A DNA stretch of 64,000 bases from positions 10,106,001 to 10,170,000 of the forward strand of contig NC_016472.1 in assembly GCF_000226095.1 (NCBI RefSeq). Reading direction: 5' to 3'. Positions 1 through 11,900 of this stretch are shown one piece after another; the first letter of the stretch is position 1, and the number at the start of each line of letters is the position of its first letter. The notes beneath the pieces were generated by a model, which made no database searches, was not told the origin of the DNA, and saw only the letters and a program-made list of their open reading frames with translations. Position numbers and translations under genes: made by a program. The DNA comes from Thermothelomyces thermophilus ATCC 42464 (Eukaryota; Ascomycota; Sordariomycetes; Sordariales; Chaetomiaceae).

Positions 1-555
1 CACCCAGCAGTCCCACTATCACGTCCACCTTTCCCGCATCCCAATCGGAAACACTATTCCCTTTCCCTTTCTTCTTTCCTTCTTCATTCCCGCTCCCCTT
101 CTTCATCCACTTGAACCCCGCTCCGACTACTCTCCTGACGAGGAGAAGAAATTTCTCCATCCGCAGCACATCGATCCCGGTCCACTCACGCGCCATGGTC
201 GCCCAGAACCCGCGCAACCATGTCTCGACAGCCTCGCGCGGGAGGATGTAGATGAGATCGGCTAGCTCGTTGCATAGGTTTTGCTGGGGAATGGCGCGGT
301 CGCACATCCATAGCGCGTAGAACAGGCCCTTCCACAACTTGAGCACCTCGATGGGAGTGAGCGCGGATGCCACTTGCCGGGCGGAGAGAAAAGTTCGGAG
401 AGAGGAGAGGGCTGAGGTGCGTATTTTGCGGTCTGGAAGAGAGGTTGACCGGGTGTCAGCGTTCACTGCAGGCATAGGAGGGGGCTCGCGGGGTGGAACA
501 AACCGCTCGAGGCGAGGTTCTTTATGAAGGGCATGCTGCGTTCTTGCGACGCCAT
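1..555 (-). CDS. RRP1: RRP1/Nop52-family ribosome biogenesis protein (N-terminal part, runs off the left edge)
   Basis: Rrp1 (Nop52 family) is a nucleolar protein needed for 27S pre-rRNA processing and 60S subunit assembly. The start ATG is at 555-553. Exon 1 is 555-504, a GT-AG intron occupies 503-433 (71 nt, with CTGAC branch point and CTTCCAG acceptor), and exon 2 runs from 432 to the window edge without a stop. The join restores the family's opening motif, PFIKNLASSDRKIRTSAL, followed by FLSARQV, a TPIEVLKLWKGLFYALWM segment, and MCDRAIPQQ. This is the typical Rrp1 N-terminal helical repeat start. About 161 residues are visible and the C-terminal part lies outside the window. Near the edge the sequence turns Lys/Gly/Asn-rich (about residues 125-145). 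The gene is divergent from the aminotransferase, with 2.4 kb between starts. Family assignment rests on recalled motif similarity and is strong; the splice join is inferred. Confidence 0.9.
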
Positions 556-874
556 TTTGCCTACGTCTCCCGAAATATTTGTGCCGGATTCGCAAACCGT
601 CGACGGTTTCAGGGCTTTGACACCTCCTAAGAGGAAAGAATTGAGGTGTTGGACAGGTCGCCGACTGATTCCTGCAACTGGCTGATAAGATTGCGTTTGC
701 CCTCACTGAAATCCTGTCCGCCCGGCAGAAAACTCGCTGGTCAACGTGGGGCGCGGGTGGCTCTACTCACATCACTGTGGCCGCCAAACGCCTTGTCCCC
801 TCAGGTCGGGCGCGCGCGGGGTCGCACCCCCGGGGGAATTTGACGGCCAGATAGAGCCAGCGAAAAGCTTCAGT
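556..874. other. Intergenic, upstream of RRP1
   Basis: This stretch would contain the RRP1 promoter and 5' leader. I see no supported gene. Short open frames here have no recognisable family features. Confidence 0.5.
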
Positions 875-1214
875 ACCCAATATCAGCCCACCACCTATAC
901 GCGCGCATCGCGCGTATAGATAGCTATATACTTTAAGATACGTAGATTTGAACTATACCACCCGATTGATAATGCGGGTAATACGTATAGAGATATTGAT
1001 ATCAAATGTAGTTTTTTAGACTTTTGAATGTCTTTCCTTGGCATTTCTTGGCATTTTTCTAACAAATAGGAAGGTATTTTTTTTAACTATCAATATCTCT
1101 ACGCGTATTACCCGTATTATCAATCAGGTGGTATAGTTTAAATCTACGTATCTTAAAGTATATAGCTATCTATACGCGCGATGCGCGCGTACAGGTGGTA
1201 GGCTGATATTGGGT
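875..1214. mobile_element. MITE-like element with 126-bp terminal inverted repeats
   Basis: The left arm (875-1000) and right arm (1089-1214) are inverted copies that align over 126 bp without a gap. By eye they differ at seven positions and all seven are transitions. The arms begin ACCCAATATCAGCC. Each arm also holds a smaller palindrome (TATACGCGCG-CAT-CGCGCGTATA in the left arm). The 88-bp centre is too short to code. No clear target-site duplication is visible at the ends. The structure suggests a non-autonomous DNA transposon (MITE). The all-transition divergence suggests RIP or deamination after insertion. The transposase family is not identifiable. Confidence 0.75.
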
Positions 1215-2982
1215 GTTGAATTGTATGTTGAACTTCCCCTGATTTCTGGCTCGAGCCGTATTGGTGTGGTATGCGTCCGCGCGCGCGTATGTGGGGGGAG
1301 GACAAGGCGTTTGGCGGTCACAGCAGTACGGAGTACTGTAAGGCGCAACGAACCAGGCGCGTCGTTCTCAAGGAAATTTCGTCAAACGCCAGTTGGTTAC
1401 GTCCAATCAGCAGTTAGCAAATACTTCCGTGCCTGACAGCATCAATGCCAGGGAATATCCATCCTAGCGTGGTAATCCGGACGTACAATGGTATATATCT
1501 TCGTACTTACCACCAAAATGACCTTTTGACACGAGGCGTGCGTACATTACCTACCTTAGGTACGGAGTAGGTACCACGTCAAATGTGTTTTCCCCGAAAT
1601 AGGTGTAGCTAGTCACGCTAGTGTATGTAGTGGCTCACTTATTAGAGCAGCCTTCCCAGGGTTTGACAAAGATGTCTCACATGCAGGTCGCAGAGAATGT
1701 ACTCGGTGGTTGGTGCTGACGAAATTCAGTTCCATTGTCGGGAGAATGGAACTTGAATTTCGTCAGCAGCAAATACCGAGTAGGAAGAAAGGAGAGCCGC
1801 AAAGTTCAAGCAGCTTCTTGGGTGTTCTGGCAACCACACCGCAAGGGAGGCCTGGCTCCCCGGTGATTGTGCTAATCTATGCCTATAGAGTACGAGATGA
1901 AGACTTGAAGTTGCTTCTCGGGTTGGTTCTCAATTTCCGTGACCGGCACTGAGTAACTACGGAGTACCGCTCGTCAGAAAACCACAGGCAGTGGTGACAG
2001 CTTCATGGACGAAGCAAACGGAATTCCTGCCCCCCTTCCCCCCCTTCCTCCCCGGCCCTGGCCTGTTTCAGAGTCGTTCCACGATTAGATTTCGCGAAGG
2101 CTCAACACTGGTTGAGAAGATACCGGGATACGGAACGAGACACAAAGTAGGGTTCGGCGGTAGCTTTACATCAAGCCTGCCTTGGCGGGCTCGATTGTAT
2201 GTACGTACATGGACTGATGCAAGAACCGCAGGAGAACTCCGAGGCTCTGGTATCACGCAACTCAATGGTCAATTGATTAATTCGTACACTAGGAACCATG
2301 TCCGGAGGAATGGAACGAACCAATGCAATTGTCTTCTGACCCGTGGCACGGATCTTCGCAGCGCATGGGAGCCGAGTCCCACACCTCCAGTTACCCCAGA
2401 CATGGCCCGATGGCTCAGCTTTCCACAGTGCGACGCGATCCTTGGGTGCCCATTTGCCTCGGCGTGGCTCGGTGCGCTCCGGCTTCACGTGCACCTTGAC
2501 GGTTTGATGATTGACCTTCAGAGCCGGATCTCTGTTTAAATACAAACAGGCTGGCCTTTTTCTCCTTGTTTGTTTTCTTAGATAACCGTACAGCATACCC
2601 AAAGAGAGATATTCGTCGTTGTTTTCATTTCGCGTACCCTCATACTGATGATCCTGTGACGACCTTGCCGTGCCACGGTTCTGGACTCGGAAGTGCTCGG
2701 CGGCGTCGCACCACAATCAGACGGCTCTCGCTCATGAATCGCGCAGCTGCCCTGCATTTCGCACCTGCAGAAGAAGCGAGGGGTGTGAGCTTGGCTTAAC
2801 GGACCAACGGCAAGGCGTCAGACTCTAGGCGCATCCGTCCGCTGTCGGCTGTTCGGAGGACAAGATTAAGCTGCCGGTCCTGCCACTGGAGCGGTTACAG
2901 GGTCACAGTGCGGGGGGTGGGAAGAAAGTACGAGACCGGAAGAAAGGCCAGTCGTCAAAAGCCGCAGCCATCATACCTAAAA
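1215..2982. other. Intergenic between the MITE and the aminotransferase
   Basis: About 1.8 kb without a supportable gene. Two overlapping open frames of about 180 codons (1991-2539 plus, 2171-2716 minus) lack any family motif and look random. The stretch holds the hairpin at 1701-1781 and exact TACGGAGTA motifs at 1327, 1561 and 1958. The aminotransferase promoter should lie in the last few hundred bases. Confidence 0.5.
1701..1781. repeat. Near-perfect 36/37-bp hairpin
   Basis: The left arm 1701-1736 pairs with the right arm 1745-1781 around an 8-nt loop. There is one bulged base and about three mismatches. Both arms carry GCTGACGAAATTCA or its complement. Transcribed, it would fold into a long stem. 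It could be a small MITE relic or a microRNA-like precursor; nothing in the sequence decides between these. Confidence 0.65.
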
Positions 2983-4642
2983 ATGGCGTCCGAATCATCT
3001 CGTCGCACTAAATCTCCCTCATCGCCGACTCTCCAACCCTCCTCTCCTCTCTCCCGCCTCCAGAGTATCGCAAAACACATGGCGCCGACGTCAACAACGA
3101 GCTTCCCCGCTGAGGTCGTACCTCAGGCCCCCGAGGACCCCCTCTTCGGTCTGATGCGGGCTTACAGGGCTGATTCCAGTCCAAACAAGGTTGATCTGGT
3201 ACGCCGAAACCCCCTTTCCTCTCTAGGGGCTGTCTCTGTTTGCAAGCCGGCTCGCAGATAAGCTTAGGCAGGCTAACACGCCCCGTCCCCCAGGGAATTG
3301 GCGCGTATCGTGACGATAACGCAAAACCCTGGATTCTACCAGTGGTCAAGAAGGTGCGCGCATTTTTTCGAGGCTGACGGAATCCCAACTTCCCAATTCC
3401 GAAACGCCGTCTGCCACCGGTTCCGGCGGCTTGGGACGCGTCTTGGACAGCAGCCACGCTGCCTGCCCCTCGATCAATTTACCCGCCGCCAATCCCCCCA
3501 ATTGCCCCTCCCCCGCACACCCCCTGCCGAGCAGCGAGCTGACAGTTTCCCCGGCGTACTAGGCCGATGAGATTTTACGCAACGATCCGGAAGCCAACCA
3601 CGAGTACCTTCCGATCGCCGGCCTCGCATCGCTAACAAGCAAAGCCGCCGAACTCCTGCTCGGTCAGTCCGCACCGGCCATCGCCGAGAAGCGCACCGCG
3701 TCGGTTCAAACCATCTCTGGCACCGGTGCCGTCCACCTGGGCGCTCTCTTCCTCGCCAAATTCTACAAAGTTCAGGGCGCCAACCGCACCGTCTACGTCA
3801 GTAACCCGACCTGGGCGAACCACCACCAGATCTTCACGAATGTCGGCCTGCCCATCGCCACTTATCCGTACTTCAACAAGAACACCAAGGGGCTAGATAT
3901 CGATGGCATGAAGGCGGCGCTTGAGCAGGCCCCTGATGGGAGCATAATCCTCCTACATGCCTGCGCGCACAACCCGACCGGCGTCGACCCTACCCCTGAG
4001 CAGTGGCGCGAGATTGCCCTGCTGATGAAGGCCAAGAGACACTTCCCCTTCTTCGACACGGCTTACCAGGGCTTCGCTTCGGGAGACCTAGACCGGGACG
4101 CCAGCGCCATCAGGCTGTTTGTCGAGGAGGGCTTCGAGCTGGTGATTGCCCAGTCTTTTGCCAAAAACTTCGGCCTCTACGGCGAGCGCGCCGGTTGCTT
4201 CCACTACGTGGCTTCCCCCTCTGCCGATGCCGCCAGTGTCACGACGCGCGTGGCCTCGCAGCTGGCCATTCTGCAGCGCTCGGAGATCAGCAACCCCCCC
4301 ATCTACGGCGCCCGCATCGCCTCTATCGTTCTGAACGACCCGGCGCTGTTTGCCGAGTGGCAGGAGAACCTCCGCACCATGTCGGGCCGCATTATTGACA
4401 TGCGGAAGAGACTCCGGGCCAAGCTCGAGGAACTCGGCACTCCTGGCCAGTGGAACCATATCACGGACCAGATCGGAATGTTCAGCTTCACGGGGCTTAC
4501 CGAGCCTCAGGTGCTCAAGCTGCGGTCCGACTACCACATTTACATGACCAAAAACGGGCGCATCAGCATGGCTGGTCTGAACTCGAAAAATGTCGACTAC
4601 GTCGCAACGGCTATAGATAAAGTGGTTCGGGAGGTGCAATGA
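2983..4642 (+). CDS. AAT2: Aspartate aminotransferase, cytosolic type
   Basis: This PLP enzyme interconverts aspartate plus 2-oxoglutarate with oxaloacetate plus glutamate, linking amino-acid metabolism with the malate-aspartate shuttle. There are three exons: 2983-3198, 3294-3353 and 3563-4642, with GT-AG introns of 95 and 209 nt in phase 0; the predicted product is 451 aa. The joins give VDL-GIGAYRDDNAKPW and VVKK-ADEILRNDP, both matching the class-I aminotransferase fold family. Substrate and cofactor motifs include SGTGAVHLGALF, NPTWANHH, CAHNPTGVDP and FDTAYQGFASGDLDRDA. The PLP lysine is K293 in QSFAKNFGLYGER. The protein ends GRISMAGLN...AIDKVVREVQ. It resembles yeast Aat2 more than the mitochondrial form. 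The first ATG adds about 32 Ser/Pro-rich residues before a second in-frame ATG at 3079, so the start could be either; the extension is not a convincing mitochondrial presequence. The gene converges on NAA15. Confidence 0.93.
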
Positions 4643-5215
4643 CTTGGTACACATGGGTAGCAGCGTCAGTTCCTTAATGGTGGCGGGGACCGTGAATTGC
4701 TGGGACACAGTGTTGCTTGCAAGGGTTTTATCTTCGTTTGTGGCGTCGGAGTGGCTCTAGTTGGGCTTTTCGGTCACTCTGGCTCAAGCTAGAGGTGTCA
4801 TCAGAGACAAACTTCATTCAACATCGGGCACCATCATCAATCGCGGCCACTACTACCATTAGGCATCATAACTTTTCAAATCCCCCAACGGGGCTACTGT
4901 TCGAACTCCCCAGATTACTGCTTGTCTCTTCGGGAAGTCCGCGTAACGACTCAGCAGGTGAGAGAGAGCGAGACAGTATCACACGCCGATCAAACATGAA
5001 GTCCACGCGGGCCGTCGAGTCCACCGTCTTGATTGTGCGATGCCTCCTTTTTTATTGTTGTTTTACACTCCCTAAAGACAGCATGATGCCATGACCCCGT
5101 TGTCCCGATCCCCGTCGTTCTGCATCGAGAAACCAGCGGCAAACTTGCACGAAGTTACAGAGCTCGTGATTGCCTGAATTCGCGGCTAGAGCTTGTATGC
5201 GAGCCACGAGAACAC
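4643..5215. other. Convergent 3' intergenic region (AAT / NAA15)
   Basis: The 3' untranslated regions of two converging genes are expected here. The open frame at 4717-5094 has no family features. I see no RNA gene. Confidence 0.5.
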
Positions 5216-7551
5216 CTAAGCCCCGGGCACAGCAGCAAGCTCCGACTCAATGACTTCTTTTACTTTTTGCGCCAGCGAGCCAATAGCGCCGTCCAAGGCC
5301 TTTCGCAACCTCACCGCTTGCTCCAGAATCTTCGGGTGGTCCTTGTTGATCGCAAGTGCCGCCTTTAGACAGCGCAGGGCCAAGAGGTATTTGCCTAACA
5401 AACAAGCGGTCAGCTCACACCCACAAGGAAAGGAATAGGGTCAAAAGGCGAAGCTTACCCCTACGGATGAAGACCTCAAAACCGGCAATCTGGCCCTCGA
5501 TGTTTTTAGGGCTAAACTGGAGCAGGTGCCACAGGAACTTCATGGCATCCCCGAGAGGATCCGTCGTGGCGGCTAGCTTCAGCCCGTTTGGATCGTCATC
5601 CTTCTTCTTTGCCTCCTCGCCGTCCGCGCTCTTCTTATTTGGGTCCTGTTTGGCGGCCTTCTCGGCAGCCTCGCGTTCGGCCTTCTGAGCCTCCTTCTTG
5701 GCTTTCTTGGCCGCCTTTTTCCTCTCAACAGTATCGTCGCCGTTCGAATGGCTACCATCCGCACCATTAGTGCCATTCTGAGGTTTGTCATGCATCGACA
5801 AGTAGAGGTTAACGGCGTCCAGCGCTGCCCGAAAGTAAAAGGGGTGCTCCCGGAGGCGGTCTTCCCAACGAATCAGCTCAATGTACGCCCGGATCTGGCC
5901 CTTGCGCAAGGAGAAGCTGTGGAAGTCGAATTGGTCCTCTTGCCAGACGTCAAAAATGTTAAAGACGGTGTGGTAGCGCTTGAGGGCGAGGCCAATATTG
6001 CCCCGCCGCTGCCACGCCTCGCCGTCCTCGGTCAGGAACCAGATACACTGCATGTCTGTCAAATCGGCCAGGGGACCTCCAACTGTCTCAGCTCGAGTGA
6101 ACAAGCCGAGAGTGGCCAATGCCTTTTCGTTTTCGTTGTTCCGCAGCTGGTACTTCGCAGCCTTGGAGTTGATGTAGCGGTCTTTCGTGTCCAAAGAGCG
6201 AGCATAGTCCATTGCTTCAGCGGCCTTTGCAATCTCACCCTGGTGCTTGAATATCCTGGCCTTGGTCATGTGGAAGTCGACATTTTGGGGATCCAGCTCA
6301 ATAGCTTTCTCGACAAACTCGGTGGCCCTAGAGAGATCGCGCGACATGTGATAGTTGTAGTGCTGCGCCAAAAAGTACAGGGCTGCACCTTCGCCCTTTG
6401 AGCTATCGCCGTTCGTTTGCCCATCCGTATGTGTGGTGCCACTCCGCTCCCTCAAGTACTCCTCAGCTAAGTCTGGCAAAGTATCCTTCTTGAAGGGGTC
6501 CGAGTACAAGTGTTTGAGGTTAGCAAAGGTCGAGGGGACTCCCTTGTCAAACATCAGGGTCAAGTACGCCTTGGCAGCTGTGCGGAAGCGTTCGCCTTGC
6601 GAGCACGTTAGCAAAGGCACCCGCCAGGATAGTGATTCCAGACCTACCAGACAGGAAGTCCAATGGAAGGCGCTTCGCAGCGTCGCAGCGGGGGTTTTTG
6701 GCGGCGTACTCGTCATACACGGCCTTGCGGGCGACCTCGTCGTCAGGCGCTGTTCCCAACGCGTCAACCAGGCCCTTGTAGTAGTCCGGATGCTCGGCGT
6801 TCCTATCCAACAAAGCCCGGTATGCTTTTGCGGCTTCCTCTTTTCGGCCAAGTTGTGTTAGGTAGCGCGCTCGAAGCTCCATCACTGCTAATCGGTCCAG
6901 GCAGTTCTTGCAGTCCGTCTCCAAATGTTCCAAGGCCCGTTCAAAATCTCCCATCTCGGCAATGATTGAATTCTTGTACAGGAGCGCCTCCGAGTTCTCG
7001 AGGTCGGTCCTCAAAGGAGCAGTCGTCACGGACTTCTCGTAGGTGGTGAGAATGTTCTCGGCCTGCTGGAGGTTCCCATCCAGGTGGTACGCGATGGCAA
7101 GGGCCGTCCAATTCTGACGTAGCTGAGGTCTCGACTTGAGCATGAGGAGCCTGCTCTGGATGTAGCCCGGGTAGTCGCGCATCTGGATCTGAAGCACGGC
7201 CAGGTCTCGCTGGATTTGGTGGGAATCGGGCTCGAGCTTCAGGGCGAACTTGTAGGCCTTGATGGCCTCGTCAAAGTTCTTGTTCGCGCGGTACAAGATG
7301 CCGTAGACGTGCCAGCAAATGTACGACTTCATATCAATGGTCAGCGCCTCCTTGGCAAGGGCAAAAGCCTCCTCTGTCTTGCCCTGAGCATTGAGGATGA
7401 GGGCCTTCATCGACATCGTGTCTCCATGCTTCGGGTTCTTCTTCAAAATCTGCTCGGCGGCCTTCAAGCCGCGCTTGTACTGCTTGTCCTCATAGTGACG
7501 GATGACCGTACGGAAGAGGTTGGCCTCCCTCGTGCTCAGTGTTTGCGGCAT
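5216..7551 (-). CDS. NAA15: NatA N-terminal acetyltransferase auxiliary subunit Naa15 (Nat1)
   Basis: Naa15 is the ribosome-anchoring TPR scaffold of NatA, which with catalytic Naa10 acetylates Ser, Ala, Thr, Gly, Val and Cys N-termini co-translationally. Three exons (minus): 7551-6648, 6595-5459 and 5394-5216, with introns of 52 and 64 nt (acceptors GCTCGCAAG and TTTGTTAG); the predicted product is 739 aa. The N-terminus shows the family's TPR signature, including MSMKALILN, CWHVYGILYRANKNFDEAIKAY, LQIQMRDYPGYIQSR and ALAIAYHLDGNLQQAE. The middle has FLAQHYNYHMSRD and AIELDPQNVDFHMTKARI. Around residues 590-635 is a Lys/Ala/Glu-rich charged stretch (KKAAKKAKKEAQKAERE), as is usual in Naa15. 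The C-terminal exon encodes KYLLALRCLKAALAINKDHP. The start is fixed by MPQTLSTREANLFR. Length fits fungal orthologues. The gene is intact. Confidence 0.95.
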
Positions 7552-8299
7552 CGGGCCTGAATTGCGGGGTTCTGTGCGTGGGAGGTGACGGAGCCTGAGG
7601 CCGAAACCAAGCAATCGACACAGGAGCTCGACGGAGCGCTGGGGTCACGACGGCGATCAGACGAGAATCTGGCGGAAGGTAGCCGTCGTTGCGCGGTGCA
7701 GAGTACCTCGGGCGCTCTGCAGGTGGAAGTTGATCTGGCGGATGGTCGGAAGAGAAGACGGAAGCTGAGGTTTTGTTGTGGGTCGTGCTCGGAAGGAAAG
7801 GCTTGCTGCCGCACAGATGCAGGCGCAGAGCCCAGTCGACGTGGATTCGGTGCTCCGGCCCTTGTTCCAACGGCGAGTCTACTTTTGCGGGGGACAATTG
7901 GGCGACTGCCGATAACCCTCACGCGGCGCACCAGCTGAGTCAATGTGGTGTTGCTTGCAATTTGCAGATTGGAAGCGGCACCGAGAACGTACTTTCACGC
8001 TTGGCAGCAAAGGCGGTCGCCAGCCCCACCATGAACCTGGCCGCCGAATCCGTCATGAAAGTTGAGCTCCAGGCTGGCTTGGCACACCGGGGGAGAGGGG
8101 CAAAGGGCCGGGCGTCCTGCAGTACCTAGGTTGCGATTATTGTACATTATATCTTACTATGCCCGGTATATTTTTTCCAGTGCCGAAGCGAGTTTCGAGA
8201 ACCGGAGACCTTTTTGAACCACATACGTGTAGCTGCGCCGTGACGTACAGGTCCAGGGTCGATCAGCAAAACCCGAACCGGGGGTGCATGCAAGACGTG
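7552..8299. other. Intergenic between NAA15 start and MIX23 stop
   Basis: About 750 bp expected to hold the NAA15 promoter and the MIX23 3' end. Open frames on both strands overlap each other and show no family motif. I see nothing else supportable. Confidence 0.45.
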
Positions 8300-8946
8300 T
8301 CAGCGACTTTCGTGAGAAGTATTCTTTGCCCCCCGCCAGCTCTCCAAGGCCTGCTCCCAAGCCATGTCGGTTGAGCCACCACATCTCCGTTGGATCACAT
8401 CCCAGGTCCTGCGTCGCACAATGTTTTCTACCCCCATTTCCTGCCGAAGAATATGAGCCAGCTGCTCGGTTCGGGCCTCGCGCGGGAAGTAGCGCGCCGA
8501 GTACGGATCTAATCTCTCATCAATAACACGCTCCCGATTCCTTTCGTTCTCGGCTTCTCTCAGCGCTCTCTCTGGGTCGTCGGGATCCGGGCTCGTGGCG
8601 ACCAACGAGCAGTAGCTTATGACATCGGATCTGGTTTGCCACGAGGGGAAGAGCACCTTGTCCTTGAACGCATTGCACGCCGCTGCGTCTATCTGGTGCG
8701 AGAGCGGTTGGGGACCGAATCGAGTCGTTGACGTTGGGTCGAACCCTGCCTTAGCCGGCGTCTCCAGTGCATTCAATTTCTGATTGATAGTGTCGTCAAC
8801 GGCACTTCGTGATAGTCGGAGAAAGTCTGCCGCACAGTCAGCCAATGCCGGTCCCAGGAGCATGTGAGGGTGCCCCTACCCCGAAGAGCGGTCGTCGAGA
8901 AGCAGAGCTGGGGGGTTAGAGGTGGTAAGGAGGAAGGCTGGGTCAT
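8300..8946 (-). CDS. MIX23: MIX23 / Cid2-family mitochondrial intermembrane-space protein
   Basis: MIX23 (human CCDC58, fungal 'caffeine-induced death protein 2' family) is a conserved cysteine-containing protein of the mitochondrial intermembrane space, linked to protein import. Two exons (minus): 8946-8880 and 8826-8300, with a 53-nt GT-AG intron; the predicted product is 197 aa. The join gives LTPQLCFSTTALR-DFLRLSRSAVDDTINQKLNAL, the expected family N-terminus. Four cysteines are at about residues 15, 73, 95 and 171. The conserved C-terminal part is EQLAHILRQEMGVENIV followed by RRRTWDVIQRRC, matching the 'VEEVVNDRSWKVFNERC'-type ending of animal MIX23. A shorter unspliced reading from 8863 would lose the first cysteine and is rejected. 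Function is inferred from the family; the join is inferred from splice consensus and homology. Confidence 0.88.
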
Positions 8947-11900
8947 GACGCTGGGACCCGAGGGGTCTGAAGCACTTCGTGGTGCGGCGTCCCTCGACCG
9001 AGTCGCCCGTTCTGTCCACAGGATGCTCGCCACCGTGTCGAATTACGGGCTCAACAGGGGATACAATATCTCGGATTTTCGGCTTAAGGCGAGTTCCGCG
9101 CTCATGAGCTGGAGGAGCTTTTGCGGCAGCACTGTTTGCCAGGCGAGTCGCAAAGGCCAGAGAGAGAATATCGACGTGAAAAGATAGAACCCGAAGCAGT
9201 GGCGTCACTCCGCGTCTCGGTGAATCCACTGCAATCCGATTGGCCAAAACTCCCTACACAGGTGCAGACAAGCATCCTCGTTTCTCCTGTTCTCCTCAAC
9301 CTAAGGTACCAGTGCCAGCACTCTGCTACCCTAACATATGCTTGCATCATTTCCGTTGTGTGTTTCTTCTAAGGCCCGCTAGATATACCTTCGGACAGAA
9401 CAGCATCACGCGATTGTCTAGGGGGATGCTAAAACGGGCTCTTGGCTCGCGTTGAACTCCGTTGTTCTCCATGGTTTTCCTCCTCTCTTCCCTTTCTTTT
9501 CCTCCTTTCTCTCGAGGCTATATGACCACTAAAAAAGCTATGTCAAGGACTGCCCTAGGCCTTTCAGGATGGTCTCGGCACCCTCAGGATCAAAGTAAGA
9601 CTATACGTTAGATGTAGCGTTATACGATTCTTTAAACAAGTGACGTCCCCAGGTCCTGGTGTCTTAGGGAAGCGTTGGCTCGTCTTTCAGGGATTGAAAG
9701 ATTGTGTCGTCAAACTCGGGCGCAACATTACGCATTCGAGTCTCTTAATCTCCGCCGGCTGCTAGCTAAATCGATCCTCGGCAGACAAACGACCCCGGAT
9801 GATACAAGGGACAGATGCTCAGAACGAGCGCCAATATACCTAGGTGCCCTTCTGAGCGTAGACCTAACACACGTAGCAGGCCGAGGCGTCCTCAGACGCA
9901 GATGTTATCCCAGGCGGTAACACGGGCTCCAGCAATTGAGCAATCGGGAGAGGAGTTTTCAGCGCGCATAGGCCCTCACCCAAGTCTTTCCCATAGTGGC
10001 CATGATTGAGAGCGCGAGGACCAGCGTTTGAGTGCAAGTGTGAGCGAGCCCACTGACGATCCCGTAATCCGGGGCCGGTCCAATGTCTCGTACTGTGTGC
10101 GTACAGAAGAACCCGTGTCGGGCACATTGCGGCGAAAGATGCTCTCAGATGCATGCATCGACATGAAGGTGCAGAGAAGTCGGGCCGCGGAGCCGAGTCG
10201 ACTGAGGCTGCCCCACCCCGGTAGCGTTAAAGGGCTGCCCCGACACGGAGAATGAACAACATCTGCTTTCCAGAAGCTGACGGTTCGTCCTCCGAACTGC
10301 TTCTGGCATACAACGGCTCCATCCGGGCACTGCTGTGCAACCGTAGGATGTTCCAGAAGGCTAGGGAGACTCCCATTGTTGGTTCAGAAGCGCAAGGAAT
10401 CCCTTGGTGCTCTAAACATCGAGTCCCGTCGCCTATGCACAAGACTGAAATCGGATGTCGAAGCGCGCCTTAGCGGCCGTCACCACCCAACGCTCAGGGG
10501 CAAGGGAGGAAGGAGGGTCCACCGGAAGCCAGTAACCCAATGCCCGGGCGATTAAAGCCTAAACTGCCACATGGATATCAGCCAAAACCCAGCAAATTGT
10601 CCGACAGCCCTGTCCTTGGTTGAGAGAGCGGGATCAGCTCCTATCCGCGCTGCCAATGCTCAAGCTCTTCCCGTCCGCCCGGGAACAGCGTGGCAGTTGA
10701 AACGATGAGGATGGATGGCGGTCGCCGGTGCGGCCTATGCGTCTATAATCTGTACACTGCACAAGAATGGGAGTTTGTTTGTCAAGGCCTGTCCATCTGC
10801 GTTTCCAGGAGAGATGTGCCGTACGCAGGAGAGGCCGAGGTCAAAGAGCGGGTTAGGCAATAGCTGGGGGCGCACATTCGTACGCTGTTAGCCCGTGACG
10901 ATCATAGCAGGATTGTCCTAAACGGCGCATCGACGGCCGGCATAGTTGCCGGTACTTGGAGACACTCCCCCCTTATTCCCTGCGCCCGTGAACCAAACTA
11001 TCGTCTCTGCAGGTAGCAGTAAAGGTCAATTGGAGGGAACAGCGTGGTATAGGCACCCGACCCGGACGGGCAGGCTCCCGAGGAGCTCCCGAGGAGCATC
11101 TGTTTCTCGAGTCCAAGGAGGAAAAAAAAGTGCGAACACCAAAAAAAAAAAAAAAAAAAAAAAAAAGGTGACAGCGGTGATTTCGACAACTGTTCAGCCA
11201 GCCGCTCACACCGACCAAGGGGTTGCCCGTGGTGCTTTAGAGATTTCGTCCCGAGCGGTAACTTGACAGATGACCCAAGCCGGGACGCTCCCCGAGATGG
11301 TCTCACTCTCTAACCTGTATACGTTTGCTGTAGGATAGCATCCCATGAAGCCTTCCAAAGAAGCGAGACAGCACGACGATATAGATTCTCGTTCCCATGG
11401 AGGTGTTTTTTATTCGAGGCGTCATGTAGGGCTAGCAGGGCTAGGTTGAGGATGGGTTGAAGAAACAGGCGTCTGCAGTGCCTCTGCAGAGGCCATATCT
11501 TCCTCCCCACGCTTCGAAGACGAAAGTCTTGATCCAAGGCCAAATGATACTTCCAGTACTCCGCAGACGCGAAGCCCTGTGAGAATAAGGCGTCAGTTCG
11601 GCCATACATACAAATCCCTGCAGGTGGCGGCGAAAGCACCCCGACTTGCTTTTGTAACGGGCACCGCCGCGAGGCAATATAGGTTGGTAATTAGTCGCTT
11701 CGAGTAAAGGACGCAGTCAGTGGCTTCCGGTCACTTTCCATCCCTTGTCAAGGCCCGTGAACTGCCAGCAGAAAATGACAAGTCCAATGTCAAGCCAAGT
11801 GGTACACTACGTGTGGGACCAAGCCCAAGGATCCCGAGAGTGGTACGTGGAAGCAGTCGATCGTCTTGTACCGAGGGATATATATATGGACAGGCAGGGA

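Noticed and set aside
1991-2716. Overlapping open frames of 182 and 181 codons on opposite strands
   Set aside because: No family motif, odd composition, and mutual overlap; best explained as chance in GC-moderate intergenic DNA.
2790-2885. tRNA-like stretch (GGCAAGGCGTCAGACTCTAG)
   Set aside because: Part resembles a tRNA D-arm/anticodon region, but no matching B box or acceptor pairing could be found.
8300-8863. Unspliced MIX23 model starting at 8863
   Set aside because: Its first residues translate the intron; splicing 8879-8827 gives the family N-terminus with the first cysteine.
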